Counted from the stretch's first letter, positions 47,995-57,711 are shown. The stretch: 64,000 bases of DNA from Sorangium aterium (GCF_028368935.1 NZ_JAQNDK010000004.1:1178001-1242000), one strand, 5' to 3'. Numbers and translations are program-made. Notes: a model not told the origin generated them from the sequence alone.

Positions 47995-50100
47995 ATGAAA
48001 TTCATCTGCGATAACTGCAAGGCCAAGTACCAGATCGGCGACGAGAAGGTCGCCGGCAAGATGGTGCGGATGCAGTGCCGGCGATGCGGGCACCTCATTC
48101 AGGTCAGCGCGAGCGTCACCGAGAGCTCCGTGGCGCGTGCTCTCCCCGTCGAGCCGCCGCGCGAGGCGGGCGACGATGCGCACGTCGCCCCTCCGAGCGA
48201 CGAGGCGCCGGCGGCGGACGCGGGGGCGGCGAGCCCGTTGAAGCCGCCGCCGGCTTCGTCGCTGGGCCAGGGCGCCGCGCCGGCGCCGCCCCGGCCGACA
48301 TCCCAGGCCCTGCCGCGCCCGGCGGGCGCTCCTCGACCTCCGGTCGCGCCGCGCGCCGTCCCCGGACCGGCGTCGAGCCCGCGTCCGGCGACCGCGCCGC
48401 AGGCGGCCCCTGCGGCCCGGGCCGTGCAGCCGGCGCCCGCAGCGCCGGCGCGTTCCCCTGCGCCTGCCGCCAGGGCGGCGGAGCCCGCGCCCCCGGCGGG
48501 GGCCGCCGGCGCGTTCACGCGCGCGATGTCCAATGACCGCCCGCTCGGGAAGGCGCCGGCCGTGCGCGCCACGGCGAGCGAGGACTGGTACGTCGGGGTC
48601 GGCGGCGTCCCGCTCGGCCCGGTGCGCCTCTCGGTCATTCGCGACAAGGCGCTTGCCGGCGCGGTGGACGGCGAGTCGCTCGTCTGGCGCGAGGGCTTCG
48701 ATGAGTGGCTGCCCCTCAAGAACTTCCCGGAGCTGCTCGAGATCGTCACGCAGGCTCAGTCCACCCGTCTGTCTCCGCCCGCGCGCCGCATCAGCACCAC
48801 GGGCTCCTCTGTCGGTCAGCCGCAGGCGTCTCCGTCGGCGAAGGCGCCCTCCTCGTCGAGGATCCCTGCGCTCGCAGGGGCCGCGCCCGCGCGCCCGGCG
48901 ACGCGCGAGCCGGAGCCTCCTGGCCTGAACGAGCAGGCGCCGGCCGTCGCCGCCTTCACCGCGGCGGGGATGCCCGGTGCATCGACGCCGCTGCCCGCGC
49001 CTGTCGCGTCAGCTACGTCCGTTGCGTCCGTCGCGCGCGTCACGCCGGGGGTGCCAGCCGCGAGCGCGCCGGCCGCATGGCCAGGCGCGCCGACAGGCGC
49101 CGTGCGGACCCACGCCGCGGGCGCTGCGCCGGTGGAGGTGCTCGCCGATCCCTTCGCGGCCGATCGAACGGCCCCCGTCGCGTTCGCGCCCGGACCCGAG
49201 CTGCCCGCGTCCGCCTCGACCGAGCTCGCTCGTGGGGCCGGCGGCCTGGCCGCCGGCGGGTCGCTCGCCGCGGCGGCGCCCGCGGGCGGAAGGCTGACCG
49301 CGGGGGCCTCGTCCGCCGCGCCGGCAGGGGCCCTCGCCGCGGCGGAGCCCGCGCCTCTGGTGGCCACGCCTGGCAGCCTGGTGGAGACGGTCGCGCCAAG
49401 GCGGCGGTCGGGCATGAGCCCGCTCGCTTACGCCTTCATCGCCATGGCAGCGGCGTTCGGTGGCGTCTCCGCGTTCGTCCTGCTCTCCCCGAAGCCGCAG
49501 CCCGTGCAGGTCGTGACCGCCCCCCCGCCGCAGAGCCAGCCGGCGGATTTGCCCACGGCGGCCCCGCCGCCACCGCCGAGCGTCGAGCCAGACGCGCCTG
49601 CGCCAGCCGAGACGGCCTCCGCCCGTCCAGAGGTCGCTTCGACGGGCAAGGCGGGCGGCGTCGCGAGCCAGCGCCCTCCTCCTGACAAGCCGGCCGCTCC
49701 GCCGGCCTCTGCCTCTGCCCAGTTCGACCGGTCCGGGTTCGGCGCTGGGGTCCCAGGCCCCTCGTCAGGACCGGGGAGCCAGGGGGCCGGCGCCGGCTTG
49801 AGCCCGCTCTCCCAGGGGGAGATCTCCGGCGTCGTCGAGTCGAACCGCCCCAGCGTCCGGCGCCACTGCTGGCAGCCCGCCCTCGACGCGCGCGCCAGCA
49901 ACGCGGCCAGCACCGCGAGGGTCTCCGCTTCGGTGGTCATCGCCGCCTCGGGCGCCGTCCAGTCCGTCTCGGCCGGCGGGTCGGAGAAGGATTACCCCGG
50001 CCTGTCGAGCTGTATCGCCTCCCGGATCAAGTCCTGGCGGTTCCCTCCTTCCTCGGGTTCCACCCCCGTGACCATTCCGTTCGTCTTCGCCGCGCAGTAG
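47995..50100 (+). CDS. GltJ/AgmX-like protein: zinc ribbon, GYF-like domain, membrane helix, TonB-type C-terminus
   Basis: 701 residues. An N-terminal zinc ribbon (MJ0042 type) has Cys5, Cys8, Cys28 and Cys31. A GYF_2-like domain (about 195-250) begins [18 protein letters not shown]. Long Ala/Pro-rich linkers follow, then one membrane helix (about 474-497, [20 protein letters not shown]) and a periplasmic Pro-rich stretch. The C-terminal TonB/AgmX-type domain is at about 605-700 ([19 protein letters not shown]). The domain order equals that of the Myxococcus gliding protein GltJ (AgmX), whose cytoplasmic zinc ribbon and GYF domains contact the motility machinery. Paralogues with this order exist in myxobacteria, so a motility role is inferred, not shown. 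Confidence 0.82.
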   Translation: MKFICDNCKAKYQIGDEKVAGKMVRMQCRRCGHLIQVSASVTESSVARALPVEPPREAGDDAHVAPPSDEAPAADAGAASPLKPPPASSLGQGAAPAPPRPTSQALPRPAGAPRPPVAPRAVPGPASSPRPATAPQAAPAARAVQPAPAAPARSPAPAARAAEPAPPAGAAGAFTRAMSNDRPLGKAPAVRATASEDWYVGVGGVPLGPVRLSVIRDKALAGAVDGESLVWREGFDEWLPLKNFPELLEIVTQAQSTRLSPPARRISTTGSSVGQPQASPSAKAPSSSRIPALAGAAPARPATREPEPPGLNEQAPAVAAFTAAGMPGASTPLPAPVASATSVASVARVTPGVPAASAPAAWPGAPTGAVRTHAAGAAPVEVLADPFAADRTAPVAFAPGPELPASASTELARGAGGLAAGGSLAAAAPAGGRLTAGASSAAPAGALAAAEPAPLVATPGSLVETVAPRRRSGMSPLAYAFIAMAAAFGGVSAFVLLSPKPQPVQVVTAPPPQSQPADLPTAAPPPPPSVEPDAPAPAETASARPEVASTGKAGGVASQRPPPDKPAAPPASASAQFDRSGFGAGVPGPSSGPGSQGAGAGLSPLSQGEISGVVESNRPSVRRHCWQPALDARASNAASTARVSASVVIAASGAVQSVSAGGSEKDYPGLSSCIASRIKSWRFPPSSGSTPVTIPFVFAAQ

Positions 50101-50197
50101 GGCCCGCTGCTCGGCAGGGACACACCCGCGGAGCGAAGGCCGCTCGAGCGGGCGCTTGGCTTTACGTCTGCTCAGGCAGACGGTAATCGACGCGCTC

Positions 50198-50602
50198 ATG
50201 GCAGAGCGCAAAGTCCGAATCCTCGTGGCGAAGCCCGGCCTGGACGGCCACGACCGCGGCGCGAAGGTGGTCGCCAGGGCACTCCGCGATGCGGGGTTCG
50301 AGGTGGTCTACACGGGCCTGCACCAGACCCCCGACATGATCGCCTCCGCCGCCGTGCAGGAGGACGTCGACGCCGTGGGGCTGTCGATCATGTCCGGAGC
50401 GCACAACACCCTCTTCCCCGCGGTGATCGAAGCGCTCCGCAACCACGGGGCCGAGGACATCGTGGTGTTCGGTGGGGGCATCATCCCGGATGAGGACATC
50501 GCGCGGCTCCAGCACGCCGGCGTGAAGGGCGTCTTCACCCCCGGGACCACCCTCAAGAGCATCGTGGAGTGGGTCCAGACCAACGTGACCCCCCACGGCT
50601 GA
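50198..50602 (+). CDS. Stand-alone cobalamin-binding subunit, methylmalonyl-CoA mutase C-terminal domain type
   Basis: 134 residues from ATG 50198. The B12-binding motif DxHxxG is at Asp16-Gly21 (DGHDRG, His18 as lower cobalt ligand), with the supporting [10 protein letters not shown] and VVFGGGII. The protein equals the small or C-terminal domain of acyl-CoA mutases. No catalytic large subunit is next to it, so it may serve a distant mutase (methylmalonyl-CoA or isobutyryl/2-hydroxyisobutyryl type). Confidence 0.9.
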   Translation: MAERKVRILVAKPGLDGHDRGAKVVARALRDAGFEVVYTGLHQTPDMIASAAVQEDVDAVGLSIMSGAHNTLFPAVIEALRNHGAEDIVVFGGGIIPDEDIARLQHAGVKGVFTPGTTLKSIVEWVQTNVTPHG

Positions 50603-50633
50603 CCGCCGCCGCGTCGCTCCTCCCCACTCTCCC

Positions 50634-50707
50634 CCACCGCGCTCCTCCCGCTGGGCCACCACGGTCGGGCCACCGCGCTCCTCCTCCCCAGGCCACCGCG
50701 CTCCTCC
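50634..50707. repeat. Three direct copies of CCACCGCGCTCCTCC
   Basis: Identical 15-base units at 50634-50648, 50670-50684 and 50693-50707, separated by 21 and 8 bases, in pyrimidine-rich DNA. Confidence 0.8.
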
Positions 50708-51002
50708 CCACCGGGCTTCCCCCCGGCAAAGGGCTCGCTGAGCCCGTCCGGTAACCCGGATACGCACCCGTTCGTCCGGCTGCGAATCGACGTGCCCAAC
50801 GGCGGCGATCCGCCTTGCCTGCTTTCCGTCTTGCCAGCGTCCGCCGGACGCGTTCCAGCCCACCTCCCAGCGGCTCCCCACTTCCTCCCACGGACCTGCT
50901 CGGGGACGATTTGTCGATAAATCACGCTGTTTTTCTGGGTGCGACCTTGAGGGCATATGTCCTACATAGGTGGTGGATGAGGTCCAGAAATCTCCCAAAC
51001 TG

Positions 51003-51031
51003 TTGACACTCGGCACCTCACTCCGTAGCGT
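51003..51031 (+). promoter_or_regulatory. Probable mraZ (dcw) promoter
   Basis: TTGACA (51003-51008), a perfect -35, 17 bases, then TAGCGT (51026-51031), a weak -10. Expected start near 51038, about 105 bases before mraZ. Confidence 0.6.
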
Positions 51032-51042
51032 GGCGGAGCTTC

Positions 51043-51057
51043 GTGGGAAGAAGTGGC
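51043..51057 (+). promoter_or_regulatory. Candidate MraZ-binding repeats
   Basis: GTGGG at 51043-51047 and GTGGC at 51053-51057 are spaced 10 bases apart, just downstream of the mraZ promoter. A third GTGGC is at 51030-51034, 13 bases away. In E. coli, MraZ binds TGGGN repeats with 5-base gaps and represses its own operon, so autoregulation is a reasonable inference. Confidence 0.4.
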
Positions 51058-51142
51058 AGAGAATGTCACGACGCGGCGTGCGCCCGGTGGAGCAACGCGT
51101 CGCCAACCCCTCGGCGGGACGGACCAGCCGGAGCTGGGGTCG

Positions 51143-51601
51143 ATGAGCACGATGTTTCGCGGTCACTTCGAGCACGCGATCGACGCGAAGGGGCGCACGA
51201 GCCTCCCTTCGCGCTTTCGCGATGTGCTCGCGGCCGCGAACGACCTGCGGATGGTCATCACCCCGGCCCTCTTCGACCCCTGCCTGCACGCGTACCCGAT
51301 GAAGGCATGGGAAGAGCTGGAGGCGAAAATTGCAGCACTTCCGCAATTTGATTCGAACGTTGTCGCATTCCGGCGCCGTTACCTGTCCGCGGCCGTCGAG
51401 TGTGACCTTGACAAGCAGGGCCGGATCCTCATCCCGCCGTCCCTCCGCGAGCACGCGGACCTCACGAAGGACGTGCTGTGGGCGGGCATGGGCCAGACGA
51501 TCGAGCTCTGGTCGCAGGAACGGTGGAAGGCCGCTCAGCAGATGAGCGAGGTCGAGCTTCAGAGCTTCAAGAACGCAATCGCGGAGCAGTTCCGCCTATG
51601 A
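51143..51601 (+). CDS. mraZ: Transcriptional regulator MraZ
   Basis: 152 residues from ATG 51143 (MSTMFRGHFEHAIDAKGRTSLPSRFR). It contains two SpoVT/AbrB-like half domains; the second is LDKQGRILIPPSLREHADL, with the DxxGR signatures present. It is a DNA-binding repressor of the dcw operon and its first gene. The stop overlaps the rsmH start (ATGA). Confidence 0.95.
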   Translation: MSTMFRGHFEHAIDAKGRTSLPSRFRDVLAAANDLRMVITPALFDPCLHAYPMKAWEELEAKIAALPQFDSNVVAFRRRYLSAAVECDLDKQGRILIPPSLREHADLTKDVLWAGMGQTIELWSQERWKAAQQMSEVELQSFKNAIAEQFRL

Positions 51602-52545
51602 ACGTCGTCAATGTAGTCCCCATGCACCTGCCTCCTCCGCCGCCGCGCCCGCGCGGCGAGCAGCACGTCTCCGTCCTCGGCCGCGAGGTGCTCGCCGCGC
51701 TCTCGCCGGTCAGCGAGGGCGTCTACGTCGACGCCACCCTCGGCGCCGGCGGCCACACAGCGACGATCCTCGAGACGCCCGGCGCAAGGGTCATCGGGAT
51801 CGATCGCGACGAGCGCGCCCTCGCCATCGCGCGCGCGCGGCTCGCCCGCGCGGGGGAGCGGGTGACCTACGTTCACGGCGAGTTCTCCGAGATCGAGCGG
51901 CACCTCGCGGCCCTCGGCGTCCCGCAGGTGGACGGCCTCGTGGCCGACATCGGCGTGAGCTCCATGCAGCTCGACGACCCGGCCCGCGGCATGAGCTTCC
52001 GCGCGGAGGGGCCGCTCGACATGCGGATGGACCCGAGCCGCGGCGAGACGGCGCTCGAGCTCATCGAGCGGCTCAGCGACGAGGAGCTCGCGGACCTCAT
52101 CTACCGCTACGGCGAGGAGCGCCGCAGCCGGAGGGTCGCGCGTTGCATCAAGCAGGCGGCCGACAGCGGCGAGCTCGCGACGACGCTCGACCTGCGGCGC
52201 GCGGTCGTGCGCGCCGTCGGGCCGGCGCGCATCGGCGGCGTCGATCCGGCGACGCGCACGTTCCAGGCCCTGCGCATCGCGGTGAACGGTGAGCTCGATC
52301 AGCTCGAGGCGCTGCTCGAGGCGGCGCCCAGGTTCATCGCGCCGGGCGGCGTGCTCGCCGTGATCTCGTTCCACTCGCTGGAGGACCGCATCGTCAAGCG
52401 CGCGCTGCGTGAGCCGGAGATCTGGGAGCCGCTGACGAAGAAGCCGGTGACCGCGGGCGACGACGAGGTCGAAGGCAACCCGAGGGCCCGCAGCGCGAAG
52501 CTCCGCGCCGCGAGGCGCGTGGGCGGGGCGGAGGCGCTCGCGTGA
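51598..52545 (+). CDS. rsmH: 16S rRNA (cytosine(1402)-N(4))-methyltransferase
   Basis: 315 residues. It begins with a Pro-rich lead, then HVSVLGREVLAAL, the SAM motif VDATLGAGGHTATIL, GIDRDERAL, DIGVSSMQLDDPARGMSF and the C-terminal VISFHSLEDRIVKRAL. It modifies C1402 in the ribosomal P site. It overlaps both neighbours by 4 bases. Confidence 0.96.
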   Translation: MNVVNVVPMHLPPPPPRPRGEQHVSVLGREVLAALSPVSEGVYVDATLGAGGHTATILETPGARVIGIDRDERALAIARARLARAGERVTYVHGEFSEIERHLAALGVPQVDGLVADIGVSSMQLDDPARGMSFRAEGPLDMRMDPSRGETALELIERLSDEELADLIYRYGEERRSRRVARCIKQAADSGELATTLDLRRAVVRAVGPARIGGVDPATRTFQALRIAVNGELDQLEALLEAAPRFIAPGGVLAVISFHSLEDRIVKRALREPEIWEPLTKKPVTAGDDEVEGNPRARSAKLRAARRVGGAEALA

Positions 52546-52895
52546 CGCAGCAGCGTCCGTTCCTGATCTTGTGGACGCTCGCGGTGGCCGCGACGGTGGC
52601 GGCGTTCATCGTGCACCTCGCGCTGCGAGGGCGCACGGTCGACCTGGGCTACAAGCTCGGGCGAGCGCGCGCAGAGCAGGCGCGGCTGCGCGAGGTCAAG
52701 CGGGTGCTCTCGCTCGAGGCGGCCAGCTACGAGACGCCGCAGCGCGTGGAGATGGTCGCCCGCTCGCTGCTCGGCATGACGCCGCCCCCGCCCGAGCGCG
52801 TGATCCCGGTGCGGGGCTACTCGGCGCCGCCCGGCGAGCGCGAGCCCGACGGCGACGAGTCCGGCAGCGCGCCGCCGAGCGGAGGGCAGCCGTGA
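52542..52895 (+). CDS. ftsL: Cell division protein FtsL-like
   Basis: 117 residues from GTG 52542. A short cytoplasmic start, one membrane helix (residues 7-28), then a coiled-coil segment (LGYKLGRARAEQARLREVKRVL) and a Pro-rich tail. Size, topology and place between rsmH and ftsI identify FtsL, which joins FtsB and FtsQ at the division site. Sequence identity in this family is low, so the call depends on context. Confidence 0.85.
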   Translation: MTQQRPFLILWTLAVAATVAAFIVHLALRGRTVDLGYKLGRARAEQARLREVKRVLSLEAASYETPQRVEMVARSLLGMTPPPPERVIPVRGYSAPPGEREPDGDESGSAPPSGGQP

Positions 52896-54979
52896 AGAAC
52901 CTCGATCCCCGGCGCGCGCGGTGGATCCGCATCCGCATGGGGCTGCTCTGCGGCCTCATGGCGCTCGGCCTGGGAGGCGTCGTGTCCGGCGCCTACCGCA
53001 TCGAGGTCGAGGACGGGGACGCGTGGTACGACCTCGCCGAGCGGCAGCGCCAGCGGCGGCTCCACATCACGCCGAAGCGCGGCACCATCTACGACAGGAA
53101 CGGCGCGCCGCTCGCGGAGAGCGTCGAGGTGCCCAGCGTCTCCGTGGACGCGGTCGAGATGCTCCGCGGCATCGAGGAGAAGTACGTCCCGATGCGGATC
53201 CAGCAGTACGCCGAGCGCGTCGCGCAGGCGCTCTCGCTGCCGCTCGAGGAGGTCGTGGAGAAGCTCAGCCGGCGGCGCCGCTTCGCGTGGCTCAAGCGCC
53301 GCATCTCCGAGCAGGAGGTCGAGAACGTCCGCGCGCTCGGGGACAGGACGCAGCGCTACCCGGTGCGCGGGCTCGTGATCGAGGGCGAGGGGCGCCGCTT
53401 CTACCCGAACCGCGAGCTCGCCGGCCCGCTGCTCGGCTTCGTCGCCACCGACGGCGAGGGCAAGGAGGGGATCGAGCTCAGCCTGGAGCACGAGCTCCGC
53501 GGCAACGCGTCGGAGGTGCGCGGGCTCCGCGATCGCTCGGGCCGGCTCATCTTCTCGGAGGGGATCGAGGACGAGCAGGCGCTCGCCGGGCACAACGTCC
53601 ACCTGACGATCGACAAGGGTATCCAGTTCACCGCGGAGCGCGAGCTCGAGGCGGCGATGAAGACCTACGAGGCGCTCGGCGGGTCGATCGTGGTCGTCGA
53701 TCCGGAGAGCGGCGAGATCCTCGCCATGGCGAGCGCTCCGGGCTTCAACCCGAACGACTACTCGCAGAGCGATCCGGGGTCCCGGCGCAACCGCTGCGTC
53801 GTCGATCGCTTCGAGCCCGGCTCCACGATGAAGGTGTTCGCCATCGCGAGCGCGATCGCAGCGAAGAGCGTCTCCCCCAGCGCGACCATCTACTGCGAGG
53901 AGGGGAACATGGCGATCGACAACGTCGTGATCCACGACACGCACGTGCACAAGTGGCTGACGTTGCCGCAGATCCTCGCCCAGTCGTCCAACATCGGCAC
54001 GGCGAAGATCGCGCTCGGGCTCGGCGAGCAGCGGCTCTACGAGGGCTTCCGTCGGTTCGGCTTCGGAGACCTGACGGGCGTGCCGCTGCCGGGCGAGTCC
54101 GTGGGCGTGCTGCGGCCGCGCGGCCGCCCCTGGGTCCAGGTCGAGACGGCGGCGGCCGCGTTCGGGCAGGGGATCAGCGTGACCACGCTCCAGCTCGCGA
54201 TGGCCATGGCGTCGGTCGCCAACCACGGGCGGCTGCTCGAGCCGATCCTGATCAAGCGGGTCACCGACGGCACCGGCGTCACGCTGTCGGAGGCGTCGCC
54301 GCGCGTGCGCCGCGACGCGGTGCCTGCGCCGATCGCGCGGATGATGTCGGAGATGCTCGTCGCGGTGACGGAGGGGGACGGGACCGGCGTCGAGGCCGCG
54401 ATCCCTGGGTTCCGCGTCGCGGGGAAGACGGCCACCGCGCAGAAGATCGATCCCGCGACGGGCAAGTACACCGACACCCACTACGTGGCGTCGTTCGTCG
54501 GGTTCGTCCCGGCCGAGCGGCCTCGGCTCACCATCGCGGTGGTGCTCGATGAGCCGATGGGCGGCACGTACGCCGGCGGCTCGGTCGCGGCGCCCGTCTT
54601 CCGTCGGGTCGGTGAGATGGCGCTGCGCTACCTGGGCGTTACCCCGCGCGGGAGCGTGCCGATGAAGCTGTCGGAGATCAGCGAGCAGTCGGGGGAGGAC
54701 CTCGCGGCGAGCACCTACCAGGTGCTGAGCGAGGCGCGCGCCGCGGCCGCGCCGATCTCGACGGGGGTGGTCACGCCGTCCGCGCCGCTCAAGGCGGGGG
54801 AGCTGCGCGTGCCGGATCTGACGGGGCTACCGCAGCGCGAGGCCGTGAAGAGCGCCGCGGCGCTCGGGCTCGATCCGAGCGTCGAGGGCACGGGCCGGCT
54901 CGCGCGCCAGGAGCCTCCGGCCGGGACCGTGCTGCCGAAGGGATCGCCCCTGAAGCTCATCTTCGAGCCCCCCACATGA
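52892..54979 (+). CDS. ftsI: Division-specific peptidoglycan transpeptidase (PBP) with one PASTA domain
   Basis: 695 residues from GTG 52892. One membrane helix (about 17-37), the PBP dimerisation domain, then the transpeptidase: nucleophile Ser311 in FEPGSTMK and the SSN motif in QSSNIGTAK. The third motif, normally KTG, reads Lys512-Thr513-Ala514 (AGKTATAQK). A C-terminal PASTA domain (about 635-695, LRVPDLTGLPQREAVKSAA) may bind peptidoglycan. It crosslinks septal wall with FtsW. Overlaps with ftsL and murE show tight coupling. Confidence 0.95.
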   Translation: MKNLDPRRARWIRIRMGLLCGLMALGLGGVVSGAYRIEVEDGDAWYDLAERQRQRRLHITPKRGTIYDRNGAPLAESVEVPSVSVDAVEMLRGIEEKYVPMRIQQYAERVAQALSLPLEEVVEKLSRRRRFAWLKRRISEQEVENVRALGDRTQRYPVRGLVIEGEGRRFYPNRELAGPLLGFVATDGEGKEGIELSLEHELRGNASEVRGLRDRSGRLIFSEGIEDEQALAGHNVHLTIDKGIQFTAERELEAAMKTYEALGGSIVVVDPESGEILAMASAPGFNPNDYSQSDPGSRRNRCVVDRFEPGSTMKVFAIASAIAAKSVSPSATIYCEEGNMAIDNVVIHDTHVHKWLTLPQILAQSSNIGTAKIALGLGEQRLYEGFRRFGFGDLTGVPLPGESVGVLRPRGRPWVQVETAAAAFGQGISVTTLQLAMAMASVANHGRLLEPILIKRVTDGTGVTLSEASPRVRRDAVPAPIARMMSEMLVAVTEGDGTGVEAAIPGFRVAGKTATAQKIDPATGKYTDTHYVASFVGFVPAERPRLTIAVVLDEPMGGTYAGGSVAAPVFRRVGEMALRYLGVTPRGSVPMKLSEISEQSGEDLAASTYQVLSEARAAAAPISTGVVTPSAPLKAGELRVPDLTGLPQREAVKSAAALGLDPSVEGTGRLARQEPPAGTVLPKGSPLKLIFEPPT

Positions 54980-56580
54980 CGGAGCGCGATCACAAGGAAG
55001 CCAGCCTGGCCGAGGTCGAGCTCGCGCTCCGCCTCGGCGACGTGCTGCGCGAGATCCCGGGCGCCGCGCTCTCTCCGGCGGGCGCCGCGGACATGGTCGT
55101 GACGGGCGTGCACCTCGACTCGCGCAAGGTGGGGCAGGGGGACATCTTCGTCGCGCGCGCGGGCGCGCGCGCTCACGGCGAGCGCTTCATCCCCGAGGCC
55201 GTGGCGCGCGGCGCGCGCGCCGTGATCCTCGCCCGCGGGAGCGCGGCCGACACGCTCGGCGCCGCGCGCGTCGAGGTCCCCGACGTGCCGCTCGCGCTCG
55301 CGCAGGCCGCCGCCGTGGTCTACGGACACCCGACCTTCACGCTCGAGGTCGTCGGCATCACCGGCACGAACGGCAAGACGACGACGGCCCACCTCGTCCA
55401 GGCCTGCATCGATCGGTGCGGTGGCCAGGCCGGGATCGTCGGGACGCTCGGCTACCGCTTCGGCGATCTCGATGTCCACGCCTCGCACACGAGCCCCGAA
55501 GCGGACGAGCTCGCCCGCGTCGCCGCCGCGATGGTCGCCCGCGGCGCGACGCACCTCGTGATGGAGGTGTCCTCGATCGCGCTCGCGGCGAAGCGCGTCG
55601 ACGCGGTCCGGTTCCGGATCGCCGTCTTCACGAACCTCACGCAGGATCACCTCGACTACCACGGCACGATGGAGGCGTACGCGGCGGCCAAGGCGCGCCT
55701 GTTCGTGGATCTCGGCCCCGGCGCCGCTGTCATCAACGTCGACGATCCCTTCGGGCGGCAGCTCGTCGAGATGCTCGCCCCGGGCGGGCTCTCGCGCCCG
55801 ACCGCGGCGACGCTCGCGCGCTACTCGGCGGAGGTGGGCGCGCGCCCGGACGCGGCGGAGATCGCGCCCGTCGAGCTCGCGCACAGCGCGAGCGGCACGT
55901 TCATCCGCGCCCGCACGCCCGCCGGCGAGGTCACCATCCGCTCCCACCTGCTCGGCGCGCACAACGCGTCGAACCTGCTCGCCGCCCTCGCCGTGGCCTA
56001 CCTGCTCGGGTTCGACGTCGGTGACGCCGCCGCGGCGCTCTCGTCTCCGATCCAGGTCGCGGGTCGCCTGGAGCGCTGCGACACCCCGGGCTCCGACGAT
56101 GTGATCGTGCTCGTCGACTACGCGCACACGCCGGACGCGCTGGCCCGCGTGCTCGCGAGCGTCCGCGCCCTCGGCGGCGGGCGCACCCTCTGCGTCTTCG
56201 GGTGCGGCGGCGATCGCGATCCGCTGAAGCGGCCGCAGATGGGCGAGGCGGTCGGCCGCGCCGCCGACGTCGCCGTCGTCACCAACGACAACCCGCGGAG
56301 CGAGGACCCGCGCGCGATCGCCGACGCCATCCTGCCGGGGCTCGCCGCGGGGCGCGCGCGCGTCGTCGTCGAGCTCGATCGAGCGCGCGCGATCGAGCGC
56401 GCGGTGCTCGACGCCGAGCCGGGGGACGTGGTCCTCATCGCCGGCAAGGGCCACGAGCCGTACCAGATCATCGGCGGCGCCACGCTGCCGTTCGACGATC
56501 GCGACGAGGCGCGGCGCGCGCTCGCGGCGCGCCGCGCGCGGGCCCTCGGCGACCAGCTGCCGCACGGAGGTGCGGGGTGA
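54976..56580 (+). CDS. murE: UDP-MurNAc-L-Ala-D-Glu:meso-diaminopimelate ligase
   Basis: 534 residues. ATP loop GITGTNGKTTTAHLV, carbamylated-Lys region and HTSPEADELARV are present. DNPR in VVTNDNPRSEDP selects meso-diaminopimelate rather than lysine. It adds the third residue of the wall peptide. The frame overlaps ftsI and mraY by 4 bases each. The expected murF gene is missing downstream. Confidence 0.97.
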   Translation: MTERDHKEASLAEVELALRLGDVLREIPGAALSPAGAADMVVTGVHLDSRKVGQGDIFVARAGARAHGERFIPEAVARGARAVILARGSAADTLGAARVEVPDVPLALAQAAAVVYGHPTFTLEVVGITGTNGKTTTAHLVQACIDRCGGQAGIVGTLGYRFGDLDVHASHTSPEADELARVAAAMVARGATHLVMEVSSIALAAKRVDAVRFRIAVFTNLTQDHLDYHGTMEAYAAAKARLFVDLGPGAAVINVDDPFGRQLVEMLAPGGLSRPTAATLARYSAEVGARPDAAEIAPVELAHSASGTFIRARTPAGEVTIRSHLLGAHNASNLLAALAVAYLLGFDVGDAAAALSSPIQVAGRLERCDTPGSDDVIVLVDYAHTPDALARVLASVRALGGGRTLCVFGCGGDRDPLKRPQMGEAVGRAADVAVVTNDNPRSEDPRAIADAILPGLAAGRARVVVELDRARAIERAVLDAEPGDVVLIAGKGHEPYQIIGGATLPFDDRDEARRALAARRARALGDQLPHGGAG

Positions 56581-57707
56581 TCTACGAGCTCTTCTACCCG
56601 CTCAAGTTCCACTACGGCTGGCTGAGCTGGCTCAACGTCCTCCGCTACATCCCGTTCCGCACGATCATGGCGACGATCACCGCCATGGTGCTGACGTTCG
56701 TGCTCGCGCCGTGGTTCATCCGCGAGCTCCGGCGCAAGCAGATCGGGCAGGTGGTCCGCGCCGAGGGGCCGGAGACGCACAAGATCAAGGCGGGCACGCC
56801 GACGATGGGCGGCGCGCTCATCCTGCTCTCCCTGCTGCTCCCCACCGTCCTGTGGGCCGACCTCAGGAACCCCTTCGTCCTCGCGACGACGGCCGTCACC
56901 GCGGGCTACGGCGTCATCGGCTACCTGGACGACTTCCTCAAGATCAAGCGGCGGAACAGCGGCGGCCTGCCCGGGCGCTACAAGCTCATCGGCCAGGTGC
57001 TCATCGGCGGCGCGGCCGTGGCCTACACGTTCCTGCTCGCGTCCAAGCTCCCGCCGGACTGGGCGGAGATCAGGACGCGGCTCGCGATCCCGTTCGTCGC
57101 CTTCTCGAAGTACCCGATCGAGCTGCCGCTCTACGTGTACATCCCGTTCGCCGTCTTCGTCGTGGTCGCCACGTCGAACGCGGTGAACCTCACCGACGGC
57201 CTCGACGGCCTCGCGATCGGCCCGGTGATCATCAACGCGGGGACCTACCTCATCCTCGCGTACATCGTCGGCGCCTCCATCGCGAGCTTCTCGCTCGCGA
57301 CCTACCTCGACATCCCGGCGATCGCGTCGGCCGGCGAGCTGTCGGTGTACTGCGGCTCGGTCATCGGCGCGGGGATCGGCTTCCTTTGGTACAACACGTA
57401 CCCCGCCCAGGTCTTCATGGGGGACGTCGGGTCGCTCGCCCTCGGAGGCGGGCTCGGGATGCTCGCCGTCTTCACCAAGAACGAGCTCCTGTCGATCATC
57501 CTCGGGGGGATCTTCTTCATCGAGACGGTCAGCGTCATCACGCAGGTCCTCTCGTTCAAGCTCACAGGCAAGCGCGTCTTCTTGATGGCGCCGATCCACC
57601 ACCACTACGAGAAGAAGGGGTGGGCGGAGCCCAAGATCATCGTCCGCTTCTGGATCATCTCCATCCTCCTGGCGCTGGTCTCCCTGGCGTCGATGAAGCT
57701 GCGGTGA
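56577..57707 (+). CDS. mraY: Phospho-N-acetylmuramoyl-pentapeptide transferase
   Basis: 376 residues from GTG 56577, with about ten membrane helices. Catalytic segments are GYLDDFLKIKRRNSGGLPGRYKL, SNAVNLTDGLDGLAIG and APIHHHYEKKGWAEPK. It attaches the wall precursor to undecaprenyl phosphate to form lipid I in the inner membrane. Confidence 0.97.
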   Translation: MIYELFYPLKFHYGWLSWLNVLRYIPFRTIMATITAMVLTFVLAPWFIRELRRKQIGQVVRAEGPETHKIKAGTPTMGGALILLSLLLPTVLWADLRNPFVLATTAVTAGYGVIGYLDDFLKIKRRNSGGLPGRYKLIGQVLIGGAAVAYTFLLASKLPPDWAEIRTRLAIPFVAFSKYPIELPLYVYIPFAVFVVVATSNAVNLTDGLDGLAIGPVIINAGTYLILAYIVGASIASFSLATYLDIPAIASAGELSVYCGSVIGAGIGFLWYNTYPAQVFMGDVGSLALGGGLGMLAVFTKNELLSIILGGIFFIETVSVITQVLSFKLTGKRVFLMAPIHHHYEKKGWAEPKIIVRFWIISILLALVSLASMKLR

Positions 57708-57711
57708 GGGC

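Larger units (their letters stand above)
50603..51142. other. 540-base intergenic region before the dcw cluster
   Basis: The left half (50603-50720) is C/T-rich with three copies of CCACCGCGCTCCTCC at 50634, 50670 and 50693. The middle shows nothing clear. From about 50915 the sequence is more AT-rich, ending in the mraZ promoter region (51003-51031) and repeats resembling MraZ boxes (51043-51057). Confidence 0.6.
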
